From Asterochloris sp. CNOR1 (Eukaryota; Chlorophyta; Trebouxiophyceae; Trebouxiales; Trebouxiaceae), in contig OZ017759.1 in assembly GCA_963969365.1 (NCBI GenBank), positions 434,001 through 498,000 of the forward strand: a DNA stretch of 64,000 bases, in the 5' to 3' direction. The notes under the pieces were generated by a model. That model was given only the letters and a program-made list of their open reading frames with translations. It had not been told where the DNA came from and ran no database searches. The translations under genes were made by a program, and so were the position numbers. This document shows positions 25,013 through 37,000 of this stretch, piece after piece; the first letter of the stretch is position 1; every line of letters begins with the position of its first letter.

Positions 25013-28000
25013 TCAGGAGCGATCTGGGCGCTCGAAAAACAGAATTGAAGCCTGGACGCGGCCTGCCCCGCACTTTGCAATCACCGAGCTCCAGTCCCCA
25101 ATCTCAGCAATGTTGGCATCATCGAACATGAACCAGCTGCCGGAGGGCATGTGTACAAAGGCCTGGTAGTGCTGGCCATAGTAGCAAACCATGCTGTGCA
25201 GACGGTACAGGAACTGCTGGGGCTCCACTCCAAGAAAGACCTGGGACAGGTCCAGTGTCTGCAGGAGGGACACAGTCAAGCGGTGTCAACACAGGAGAAG
25301 GGCTTTGAGCGGACGGAAAGGGACCCACAGGTGTGGCAGCAAGTTGTGCAGCATGATTGCCCAGCCTCCAACAGCACATCACAGTGGCAAAGCCAGTCTA
25401 GCACCGCATGCACCTGAGGGAACAGCAAGCAGTAGCAACACTCTGTATGTGTCGTGGCCACCACACCCAGCCTGCAATGTTTGAATCGGCGCAGCCCTGT
25501 GCAGGCAGCACTGCTGTAGCCCTCAACTTGATTGCAGGCAGCGCCTGGCTCACCCTGACTGCAAAGCTGTGGGTCTCAAAGGAGCTGCAGTAGTCAGGGT
25601 CCAAGGGGCACAGCAACTGAAAAGTGGAAAGTGGCAGGCAGTACCTGAATGATAAGCTCCTGGACACCATGCAACACACCATTGTGGCCAGAGGCAGCTC
25701 TGCTGATTGGCTAAGGTGCAATAGAGGGCCTGGCAGAGCCAACAAAGTGTATGCCCTGGCGTGTCCGCCCTGACTTGAACATTGCAGAGGCTACTGCCCA
25801 GTGATGATGTGCAGGCAGCCCACCTCCTGAATGGCGTCCATGGTAGCCCGGATCTCGCTTGCATTCTCGGCATTGGACTCCCAGATGAGCTGCATGGTGA
25901 AGATCAGGGGCGGGTTGATCAGGATGTGCTGCACCTCGTTGAGCGTGTTGCAGCCCCCTGCAGGCAGGAATCACAAAGACCTCAAGTGTTGATCTTTGGG
26001 GAACATGGACGAGCGTGTCGGCCCCTGCTCCAGCCAGGCAGCTTGCACTGCACTCGCCTCGACACTGGCACAGGTTTGGGCCTCCCGTGCCTCAGTGCGC
26101 ATCTGGACTCAGCTCAGGCCTGTTGGCAGAGCTGACCAAGGTGGCAGCAACGCGCTCACCCTCATCAGTGTCGCACGTCTTGGCCACCTGCGCCTCGATC
26201 TTCTTGAGCAGGCCGCTCATGGGGGCCTTGGGGGGTGGGCCTGGGCCCATATGAGCGTCGTCAAGATCCATCTGGACAGTCATGGCCATCATGCGCAAAG
26301 CTGTGGCCGCCACATTGAAGAAGTACTGGGTGTATGAGCTCCTGTGAGTGTCCTTGGCGCATCGGTCGCAGTGAACTTGTTCCTGCACATGAAAGCGAAG
26401 AGGTGACTGTGAGATCAGTATTTAGAAGGTTTGGACGATGGCCTTGACCACTCGCTTGCAGTGGCCTTGCGTCTGCATGCTCCAGAGGAGGGATTTGCAG
26501 CGGCCTGCGCCTGAAACCGACTGCTAAGCTCTGGGTGCACAAAGTCGTGTGGGTGCCATTGGGCCAGCGCTTTTGGTGGACTTGCTCCTGCATAGGTGCA
26601 AGAAGCCTGGCTTGGCTACAGGCATGCGCAAAGATGTGGGTCCCTTGGTTCTGTGCTCACATATGTACTGTTCCTGCACCTATATGGGCGAGGACAGCTG
26701 ATCATGCAGGCGCGAGAGTGGCTTCTGAAGTCTGTCCTTGGCCCAGACTCTATGGTCAGACTGGCTTCTGAGCAAGAGGATGGTCAATCTCAGGCAGCAT
26801 GCAGCCATGGCAATCCTGCACACAGCTGTGGCTGATGAACGCAAGCACATGCAACAGCTGATACACACTGACGCGGCAAGCTGACACCTAACACGCTGTG
26901 AGGAAGCTGGTGACTACCAGCAGTACAGGCACAGTGTCTGGCTGCATGCCTCACAGAAGGGCGCTGAAGAACCAGCTCACCTGAACATTCATGCCAAAGG
27001 TGAAGTCCACAATGGAGGCCGCTTTTGCATGGGGTTTTGGCACCTTGTCCAGATGCTCATACAGCGCCATCAGCACCTCTGAGGCATCACTCATCGTGCC
27101 TGCAGAGGTGACACACAAAGGCTGTCAGCATAGGTGCTGCAAACACTTGAGAGCAGAATGCAAGCTTGAAGCAGCACTCTTATATTCTTCAGGGGCGCCA
27201 TAGAGCTCTGTCAACATCTGAAGATAGCTTGCAGCTCAATGCATGCAGAAGGCCACGAGCAAGCTGTGCTCTGACAGCTGCGTAGACTTGAGACTTGATT
27301 GGCAATTCGACGGGTGGCCTCAGTTGCAGCATCACTCCTGAATTGCCAGGCTACTGCAAAGCAGATGCCTGAAGCAGCCTTCCCACAACGATGGGGCCCA
27401 GATCACTAGATGCGCCTGACAGGGCCTTTGATGCCATGATGCTCACCAACTTTGAAGCGGCTGTCAGGTAAATTGCCCAGAGCCTCCCGCAGAGGGGTGG
27501 GGTCCACCACCGCATGGTGACCAGCTACCTGCTTCACCTCCCGCACCTCAAACTGTCGGAAAAGGTCCACAAGTGCCGCCACCACCTCGTTGTTCTGCAG
27601 GGAGCATACAGAAACATGTCAGGCACTTTCTGCTGCAGCTCACAGGCAGCAAGTCAGTGCTGATACCACGTCACAAATTTGCAGCACGGCATGGTGCGCA
27701 GCTGAGATGCTGTATGCTGAGGTGCATGACTGGACTCCACTGATATGTGCACCTGCACGCATGGCAGTGTGCAGTCCTTGTGCCAGCGCGTCTCCTCTCG
27801 CGTTTTTGATGCAGTCAGAGCATGGAGGGTTTTGTGGCTGCAGACCCTGACATACATGCTGTGCAATCTACTCAACACAGCAGCAAGCCACTCTTACCAT
27901 GCCAGCACAGCCGTTGCTGGGCTTGCAGCCTGCCAAGGCTGGCTTCTGTGCTTCTGGCATCCAAGAGCATGTGTTTCTTCAGGCTGCCTGTTCCTCATTC

Positions 28001-31000
28001 ACAACCCTTGCTGCATAGATCTTGGTATGTAAGGCTCTGCTGCGTGCGACAGGGGGACGCACCTGGTACATGTCCGGCTCCCAGGACTGGATGCGCCTGC
28101 GGAAGCACCCGCAGTGCCACAGGCACTGGATGATGACGTTGAGGAAGCAGTTGTACTCCCCTGTGGCGTTGCGCAGCCCAGTGGCTGGCACCACTGCAAG
28201 GCCCTCAGCCACCGCCTGCAGCGCCTGCTGGCGAGCCTCCTGCGGTTGCGAGACATCCTGGATGCTCGCCTGCAGCAGGAGATGCAACAGGCTGAGCGAG
28301 CCAGCCATGCAAGGTGCATCACTGCAGAAGAGGGCCTTCAATGCTGGAGGATGTCTACAGTGCTTGTCTGCATGGGGACGAGGCACAGACCAGCAGCCCT
28401 GTGCACACAGTGCTGCTGCACAGCAGACAGCCAGTCAGGGTGATGCCTGCTGCTCGGCAGGCATGAGGATCCTTAGCAACCAGTGCTCCTGCTGTCATGA
28501 AGGGTAGGTAGGGATGTCCTGACGGGGCAGGGTGCTGCTCTGCGTCATTTGCCGCTCAGATGAGCGCGCAGGAGCAATCTATCCATGCACTTCCCTCTGG
28601 TGGACCAGTCACGAGAAACACTGTTACGCAAGGTGCTGGCAGCAGCCCTACTTGCCAGCTACATACTTGTTCTCCTACATCAGGCAGACAGTGGCCTCAC
28701 CCTGAGAGCCGCCTGCAAGTCTGCCTCCTCATCGTGCTGCTCCCCACGTCCCTCACCCTTCTCGGCTGTTGCCTGTGCCCAGGATCTCTGGCCCACACCT
28801 GCACAAGCAGGGTGAACTGCCTCCGCAAGAAGAGCACAAGACTCACTTGCCCTTTGCTCTTGTGGTTGAGCCCAGCACCTCCAGCAGAGGCCCATGTTGC
28901 CAGATTGCACAGGATGCCCTGCAGCACCTGGCTCCAGCAGACCTGAGGGAACAAAACGCTCAACCGCACACCAGATGTCCCACAGCCCCCTGGGCCAAGC
29001 ATGTCCGACAAGAAGTGCCAAGGCATTTGATGTTATCGTGCAATGTCTACCAATTCCCATGTCCCTCAAGCTCAACACCTCATGGACACTCAGGGCCACA
29101 CACATGACAAGCTGCTCGCCATGGAGCTGCTCACTGTGGGGTTGCTGGCTAGGGTGCTGCTGCGCAGCATCGTCCTCGTCATCGTGGAACTGCGTTGCAC
29201 CCATGTCAGCCATGACGTCATTTGGCAGATCATACAGTTCCTGCAGTGCACAACCTGGCCTCAGTGGCGACATCTTCAGATGCTCTCACACTATCATTTG
29301 GCAGAGGGCATGGTAATCAGCTGCTCAGCCTCACAGTGCCCTGCCAGATGTGGCCGTGGCAAGCAGAGTGTGCAGAACCCACGCATACGGCTCAATGAAG
29401 TCGTAGATTGCCAAGGGCAACAGGTCTGAGTGCAGGGTTGCACCTCAAGCACTGAGGCAGCCACATGCAGCAGCAGCAGCGATGCCTGCAACCGAGTGGA
29501 GAGTGTATCTAGCACGGTTGACTGTACAGAGACTGCTGCGGCTTTGTGTACGCAGCTGGGCGGGTGGCTGAGCTGAATAGTCTCACCTGCTGCTCAGTGC
29601 TCCCGTTGGCCGTGACATGATTCCAACTGGAGACCACTCCTTCAGGCAGTGGTCTCCATTTTCCAATGTTGTCCTCAGGCATGGGCATGCCATGGGGAAA
29701 GTGTCCCCCATGGTGCCCCTCATGCGTCTCCCTGCAGTTGGGCAAGGCCACGTCAGACTCCATGATGAGGAATAGCCGATGGTAGGTGTCAGGCTTTGGC
29801 ACACCCATGTGGTCAGCGCACTGAGGCACGGCAGCAACACACAGGCTTGGGGCCTGCTAGCCTGCTAGAGAAAGGTTTTGCTGAAGCCAGGCAACTTGCA
29901 TGTGACACTTGACCCTCATGTCATAAGACAAGTGCATGCATCGTGCCAGCCGGCACCTGTCTGTCCTGGCGGCAGGCGTGATGTGCTGGAAGAGGCACAG
30001 CACCTGCTTCAGGCAGCCCTGCTGTGCACCACGCTGCAACTCATGCACTGCAGCGCACATTCCCTGGCTGACTTGGGGGTGCTGCCATGTGTCAGACTAC
30101 ATAGCTCACCCAAACACTGCAACCAAGGCCAGCTAGTCATCTCCTCATCTGACATGGCCACGAGGCCTCTGCCTTCACCGATACACACATAGGGCTGCAA
30201 GCCTGACCGAGTGGTGCTCACCCTCATGCGCACATGTATCATCTCCCTCTCAGGGCTGATCACCCTATGTCTTCACGAAACGCCGCCATGCATCACGCTG
30301 CTAGACTCTTCCTGTGTTACGCTGTGCCACTCCCTCAGATTGGCTGTGCCATGGAGCTATGGGGTTCAACGGACATCCTGACATGTACTCTCCCCCTGTT
30401 CTTGACCCAGGTAGCCGCCGTTAACGTCTGCTAACAAGCAAGCACAGCAGACGTTGCAGCTACCAGTCATGGCACTGTAGGCCTCACCGTGAAGCCTGCA
30501 TCTGATGCCAGTGAGCCCTCTCCTCCTCGTGCTTGCGAGCAGCCTCAGCCCTCAACTCACGTAGCTTTGTGCGCTTCCTGTGGCGGTCGAGGCTTTGGAC
30601 GACAGTCTTCAGCCCGGCAGACACTTCTGTTGGATCGTGTCGCAGCCCAGGCTCTGGAAGGCCAGGCATGAAGTTGCCGTGCAGCTGACCGCCAGGCATG
30701 AACTGCAGGAAGCACATGCATGTCAGCCATCTTCACCACACAGGATAGGCCACAAACACGCAGTGCCAACATTGGCTTGTGCAGAGGCAGGGCTCCCAGA
30801 GTACCAATGACCCGCCCACAGCAGCAATGCTGGCTGTCGTGCACGCCCCAGGCACACCAGAACTGCTGAAAGCCCCTCTGTTGACTTGGCAGCAGCCTCC
30901 TGCAAGAGCTGGCCATGGCAGCAGAGCTGATGCCATGCAGTTGTTGGCTGCCACTGCTGGAGAGTTGTCAGTCATCCTGGGAAATGCAGAACAGCCTCCA

Positions 31001-34000
31001 TGCCGAGCAGGCGACGCAGCTAAAACTGACGTTATACAGCAGACTGTCAAGCAGGCAGTCGACATCAAGCAGCTGCGTGCTGGTGTCACATCTCAAGCTC
31101 GCGCACAGCAGGTCATCTGCCAGGCAGCCACCTCTGCAAAGCTCAGGCTCCTTGCACACGGGCCCAGAGATGAGGTACCAGGCATCTCACATCCATCAGC
31201 AGCGTCCTAGGGTCCCCCTGAAAGCCGCCCCACACAGCAAAAATCTCTGCATCTGTCGCAGCTTCCAGCTCCTCTTGAGGTTCCAGTACACGACCCTGCG
31301 CATCCCAGAGCACAGGCCGCAGGTGAGGGGCGCTCAACTCGCCCAGCCCATAGTCCTGAGGTGCCTGCTGGTCAATGCGCTGGCCAGCAGGCTCCGGAGG
31401 GTGGCCCGGCTGCTGCTCAGGCAAGCCAGAGGACTGCTCCCCGCTGCCCTCGGCCGCCTGGTCCTGTGACCTCCTGCATGCGGGCAGATTCACTCAGAGT
31501 TATTGTAGTGCCACAGAGCCGCAGATCACTATGACATCCACCAAGTTGAATGTGGCAGGCCTGGGCCTGCAAGTTTGCACAGGCCTGCAGCGTCATTTGA
31601 GGTCACAGAGCAAAGGCACGTCGCAGATCTCCACTTTGCCTGACATAGCAGGGCGGCCAGGGCTGCTCTGACAAGCTCCTGCTGGCAGTGGGTGGGCAGA
31701 ATGTTGTGAGCTCCACAGAACACAATACTGCATGCAGAGATGCACCTTCTGCTTTGCATGCAGTGTGCATGCATTGCAATGTGCAGGCAGGCGGCGTGCA
31801 TGAGCATAAGGATCTGACAGCAGACACTCCAGGGTCAGCCTGGTGGGCTAGAAATGGGGCCACAAGTCACTGTGGGCAATGCAGCATATGAGCCTCCGTG
31901 TGGCCTTTGCTGAGCAACAATGCCGGATACCTCGTGCAGAGCAAGGCAGCGCTGCTTCCTCCAACCTTGTATTGACTGACTGCTGCCTGACGCAAGTGCA
32001 ACAGGCAGCTTCAGATAGCATGGTGCAAGACAGACCTGTGCAGGGCCGCCTCCTCTGCCCCAGACCCTGCTGACTGCAGTCGTGAGCCCTTGGCCTTGGC
32101 CTTGGTCCCAGGGGCCTGAGGCTTGCTGCCCTTTGAAGCATCAGCTGCTTTGGGGCTGCCATCACCACCCACTGGCTCAAACCTGCACAAGCTGGGCAGT
32201 GTGAGTTTTGAGCACCCTGCGGAGGGCTTTACTTCCAGAGTGTCTGCACGCTGCTGCCTCCTGCACTCCGCGGACATGTCCTGTAGGCACCTGAGAACCT
32301 GCCTGTGTCTGTCAGCACCAGCAGACTGCTGCCCAGTCATCAGTGAGCTGAATGATGCTATGCAGCATAGGCTGCAGGCTGCAGAACCAAATGCCCTGCA
32401 TGCATCTTGCACATCAAAGACGGCAGCTTGCCGGCCTGGCCAGCTATGCTGCAGGCAGCTCAACATGGCACTCGGTGTTCTGCATGTAGAGACAAGGCTG
32501 CGCAGTTGTGCAGGCAGGCATGCCCACGCCGACGACAAGCTGACGACAGGTCTCAGCAAGCTGGCAGCATCCTGCAGCACGGGCTGTCATAGGCGACGTG
32601 GTGGGGCTGACTTTTTTGTGGTAGGGTTCCACTTGGTGGCAAGTAGTCGGACGGGCTGGGAAGCAGCGGCAGGGCTGGGCCCGCTCTTGGCAGCCTTGCC
32701 CAGAGTCCTCTGGTCCTCCGCCAACAGCAGCTTGTAGTCTTCTTCAAGCATCACAATGCCCATCTCCTGCAGCACAGCACACTTACATGCGTTGAATGAG
32801 GTCTTGCGGCGTGTGGCAGGAGGCCTCAATGACTGCATATCAAATCGCGCTCCCCAGCACAGCCTCAAAAGTATTCCGTCTCACTTGATGCAGGCTCTTT
32901 GGATGGTTGTTCCCCCAGTTGATGGTAGCATGGTGTGGGTCAAGCAGAAGTGGTGAGCTGCTCAGCTCTGCAGCCAGGGATCCCCCCGAGATCTTCATGC
33001 AGATCTCCATGCACCATCACGTACCATTTGCATAGATGTGCTGATGATGGACATGCTCCACAAATGCAATGTGCAAGGTTGCTTCACCCTGCCCAGCAGC
33101 CAGACACAGCGTGTCACAGCTCGAGAAAGACCTTCACTAGCCGTTCCTGCCAGTGACCATGCCCATGAGGTGCCTGCGGCCCCTGACGACGTGATGTCAA
33201 GCCAGCCATGCCGCTTCTGAGCAGCAGGACCTGGAGGGCTTGGACTGACCTCCAGCATCTTCTTCAGCCGCTCATGCCAGCCTGTCGGGGACTTTGGGCA
33301 GTTGATGAGGCTGTGGCCCCCGATGTCCAGGCACTTGAGGCATGCTGCATCGTTGTAGGGGCACGCCTGCTTGCTGTGCCCAAAGCGACCACACTTGTAG
33401 CAGGAAGCCCTGGGGCACCTGCGAATGAGATACAGACATCAGTCTGCACAGCATTGGCAGCAAGGGGCCAGGCAAAGCCACAGCAGCAGTGCATTGTCCA
33501 AAGGCAAATGCCAAGCTGTGTGGCTTCACAGGTTGCTCTCTTGGGCTGCCTTGTGACAGTGAAGCCCTCGCAGGTGCTGACACAGGTGGACAAGGTGCAG
33601 TGTATGGCCAGCATGAGGCTTGGGCTAGCAGCCCTGCCACCCTGCTGAAGATCAGCGTGTCTCCCTTGGCCTGCACTTGCATGCCTGGCATGCCAAAGCA
33701 GCCTGCGGCTCTGGGAGCTCACCCCCAGGCCATGTGTCCAATCTTCCCGCAGGAGTGGCACTTTGCCTGGCGTGGGTCTCCCCCACTCTTCTTAATGAGT
33801 GGCTTGCTCTCCTGCTTCCAGGCAGTCTGCCACCACTTGGCCTGAGAGCCTGCAAGGTGTTGCAACAAAGCATCTGAGAGTGGATGCACGATTGAGGTTT
33901 GGGAAATAGACTTTGTCGGCAACGCACAGGTCTCAGCAAGGTATGCACCACAATGACCAATGGCAGCCCGGCTGTGTGACTAGATCTTAAGGAAGGCACT

Positions 34001-37000
34001 GGCTCTGACTCTGAGTGCAGCAAACAACCTGGCCAGAGCAGCCAGCCTGGTGAAAGGCCAAGGGTTGAGCTGAGTGTGCTGCTGCCGCAGACCACACACT
34101 TGCATGACCAGGCTGTGTGCATTTGGGCAGTCCAGACGCTGCAGAGTGATGGGACCAGCCTCTGCTGCAGGCGGGGCAGGGACGACATGTCTTGGCCAAG
34201 GCTAAACGGGGTTTCCAACACCTGGGCAGCAGCAAGCAAGCGGGCAGCTTGCTCTAGGGGGTTTATCAGGCTCACCCGGCTTGCCTCCAGGCGCCTGCTT
34301 GCCCTTATTCACACTGGTCCACTCATCTGCAGTTGTCTCTCTCACGGAAGCTGGAGCTGCGCCCTCGGCTGCCTTGGGCTTTTTGTTTCTATTTTTCTTG
34401 CCTTGCGCTTGCCCTACAGGTCTGCAGCATGTGCAGAGCACGCCTTTGAGGGTGAGCAAGCAGTTTGAGCACGACATCTGCCTTCGTTTCTTGCATGAAT
34501 CATTTGCCCCTGAAGCCTGCAGCTCAGGCACAAGACCATTTAAGGGATCATGGGCAGTCATATGCTTGTTGCGTTCGGTCCTGGCTCTTGACCTGCATGG
34601 AGCAGGTGCTTGTGCACAGGCGTGACTGCCTGAGTTCAGCACGTGCCTGCTGGTGCTCAAATGCCTTCTTCTGAGGCCCTTGGTGGGAGGCCAAAACACG
34701 ACTTGAGCAAAAGTTGCCTCTGGCCAGAGAGGCTGCCACGCAGAAGCAAATTTGTATTTGTATTCCATTGCTGGGAATGCTGGTTGTCGACAGCATGACC
34801 AGCAAGGTGCTGGAGCACTTGTTGCAAGGGCTGCAGCACGCACAGAGCTTGAGCAATCTCAAGTGTCCAAAAAGCGGCCTGGGCAGTGTAGTCCAGCACA
34901 AGACACATCACCACAAGAAAAGAGGCCTGGCGGCAAGGTGCCACTGTGTCCAACAGCGAAACACGTGCACCGCACAAGTTTGAAAGCTCAGGTGCAATTT
35001 GCAAGTCAGCAGAGTGCCTCACTTGGCTTCGTTGTTACCAGACGCCAACAACTGCCGGGCTCTTCGCAGAATCTGCTGGGCCTCCTCCAAGCTGCACCCG
35101 CGATTCTGGTGCAGCGTTGTCGCCATATCACTGTCAGACATCTCCATGCCCAGCAAAGTCATTGCCTGCAAGAAGGAGAGGTGAGGACAGGTCAGCCCCA
35201 TCAAACGGCAGAGGGCTCAGGCTTTTCTGCACAAAGAAAAGAGGCCCTGTGGCAGGTGCAGCTTTGCAGTCAAGAGGCCCAAATGACGAATAACGTGAAC
35301 ATGAGCAGCAGGGGAATGGCTTAGAACAATGGCAATGCTATGTAGGTGACACGTGTGCCCGAGCACATGCAGCGACATGGTCCTTCGCTGGCCCCTGGGA
35401 GACAGGCTTATATCGACTGGAAGGGATGCTGTCTAAATGGGAGTACATGCATAGGGTGCTTGCTACAATGTAGCTAGCAGTGAATTGAAAAGCCAGACAA
35501 TGTTGAGCAGGAGTCAAGAGCATGCCCACCAGATACATCAAAACGCTGGTGAGCAGTCGGGTAGTTGCACGCCACGTGGCTACCACCCTCAGCTAGCTGG
35601 TGATGCAGAGTACACTTGGCAGGTGGCTCAAAACACACCAACCCCCTCATACTCAGACAGCAGCTTCTCACCAGCCTGCCAGCCTCCTCGAGCGCCTGGT
35701 CTGGCGCGCCTTCAGCTGCGGCTGCAGGAGCAGGAGGACGCTCTTTGCCATCCTGCTCCTGAGCAGCCTCCAGCAGGGGAGAGGGGGCACTCTGCCTGGG
35801 GTTATCCTCACGCTGCTCGGCGGAAGTGGACCGCCTCAGGCTCGCAGCTGCTCCCAGCTCCTCCAGTGGGTGCTCTGAAGCCACCTTACCCTCTGGCTTG
35901 TCCCCAGGAGCAGCCTTGGTGCCCTCAGTGGCGTCCTCAGCTGCCTGCAGCACAAATCAAGGTACAAAATTGGCCACTGTGTTGCAGGCAACCGCTGACT
36001 CTGCAGGGTGCCTGCAGGATGCCTGCAGTGTGCAGCCACAACTGGTTCAAACCGGCTAGAAGCTACTCTGCAGGATGCCTGCAGTGTGCAGCCACAAAGG
36101 GTTCAAACCGGCTAGAAGCTACTCTGCAGGATGCCTGCAGTGTGCACCCAGATGTAGCCAGGCTGCCATGAAGCTGCTCTGCGAGTTGCAACACACAATT
36201 GCCCTTGCATGCAGCACAGGGGCCCCATAGCTTTGAGCTGGCTAGAAGCAGGAGCCTGACGGTGCAACGACATGCATAAAAAGGCAGCTGTCAGGCTGAA
36301 GGTCTTCAGGCACCCCTGATTTCATCAGCAGAAGACGCAAGCTCCAGGGCTGCATTTCTATTTATTTTTAATTCAAGCGGCAATGAGCATTACGGACACC
36401 CCTCGCAGGCTTGCAGCTAAGTGACAGGAGTGACATTGCGCCAAGCTGCTGGCAGCTCACACATGGAGGCTCAGGCTACCTCACGGACCAAGTTTTTGCT
36501 TCGTCAAGTCAGCAGACTGTCAATGCCAGACAGGTGCAACACGATGCAGACGTGTGATGGCTGTCCGTAAAATGTTGAGACTAGCTGACTGAAGTGCAGG
36601 CATACTGCCCTGCTGCACCAGTGCAATGTTGAGCTCACCTCTTCAAGTCCGGTGCCTGGCTCCTTGACACCAGCAGCTGCCTGCCTATTGGCCTGTAGAG
36701 GGTGGTGACAACTCTAAGGCAGCCCTGCAGGGACTGTGCTGCAGCAAAGACTGCATGCCCATGCAGCGCTGCCACTACCAGATGAAGACACAACGAGGCC
36801 TGTGACCAAACTGGAATATGCAGGACGTGCAGCGTGTGTGCATCACACTGCATGCAAGGAATGCCTGAGGGGCTGCCATCAGGCAGTCTCTGCAAAGTGA
36901 CCGTGACGGCATCGCTGTAGCTGCTCACTTGAAGACGCCATGAGACACCAGCTGCCCTGGCAGCATCTGGGCCATGCAATCGAGCTGTGTTTGCAGGTGC

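Larger units (their letters stand above)
25013..28269 (-). other. UCH/USP domain exons of the giant gene
   Basis: Exons 28269-28063, 27594-27447, 27099-26981, 26382-26160, 25957-25824 and 25258-25013. The Cys box is GLRNATGEYNCFLNVIIQ (Cys at about residue 2069), the His box is VCYYGQHYQAF (His about 2335), followed by WFMFDDANI with the Asp. A zinc site is suggested by HCDRC and CDTDEGGC. The Cys, His and Asp needed for thiol protease action are all present, so the enzyme may be active. The order and spacing match plant UCH-related proteins closely. Confidence 0.88.

Noticed and set aside
29298-29400. Minus-strand segment reading PLAIYDFIEPYAWVLHTLL
   Set aside because: It looks coding, but exons 29731-29587 and 29240-29135 already join in phase without it and no splice ends giving a compatible insert were found.
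29732-29835. Upstream extension MGVPKPDTYHRLFLIMES of exon 29731-29587
   Set aside because: The phase from exon 30702-30488 requires the acceptor at 29732 (CCCAACTGCAG), which excludes this segment.
35019-35038. Possible protein end NNEAK-stop directly after the UBA-like segment
   Set aside because: The donor TCTG|GTAACA just before it joins the next exon exactly in phase, and the chain then stays open through the zinc knuckles. Kept as the main alternative in the finding on the giant gene.
36030-36125. GGTTCAAACC blocks resembling a tRNA T-arm
   Set aside because: They belong to the 56-bp tandem repeat and no acceptor, D or anticodon arms can be drawn around them.
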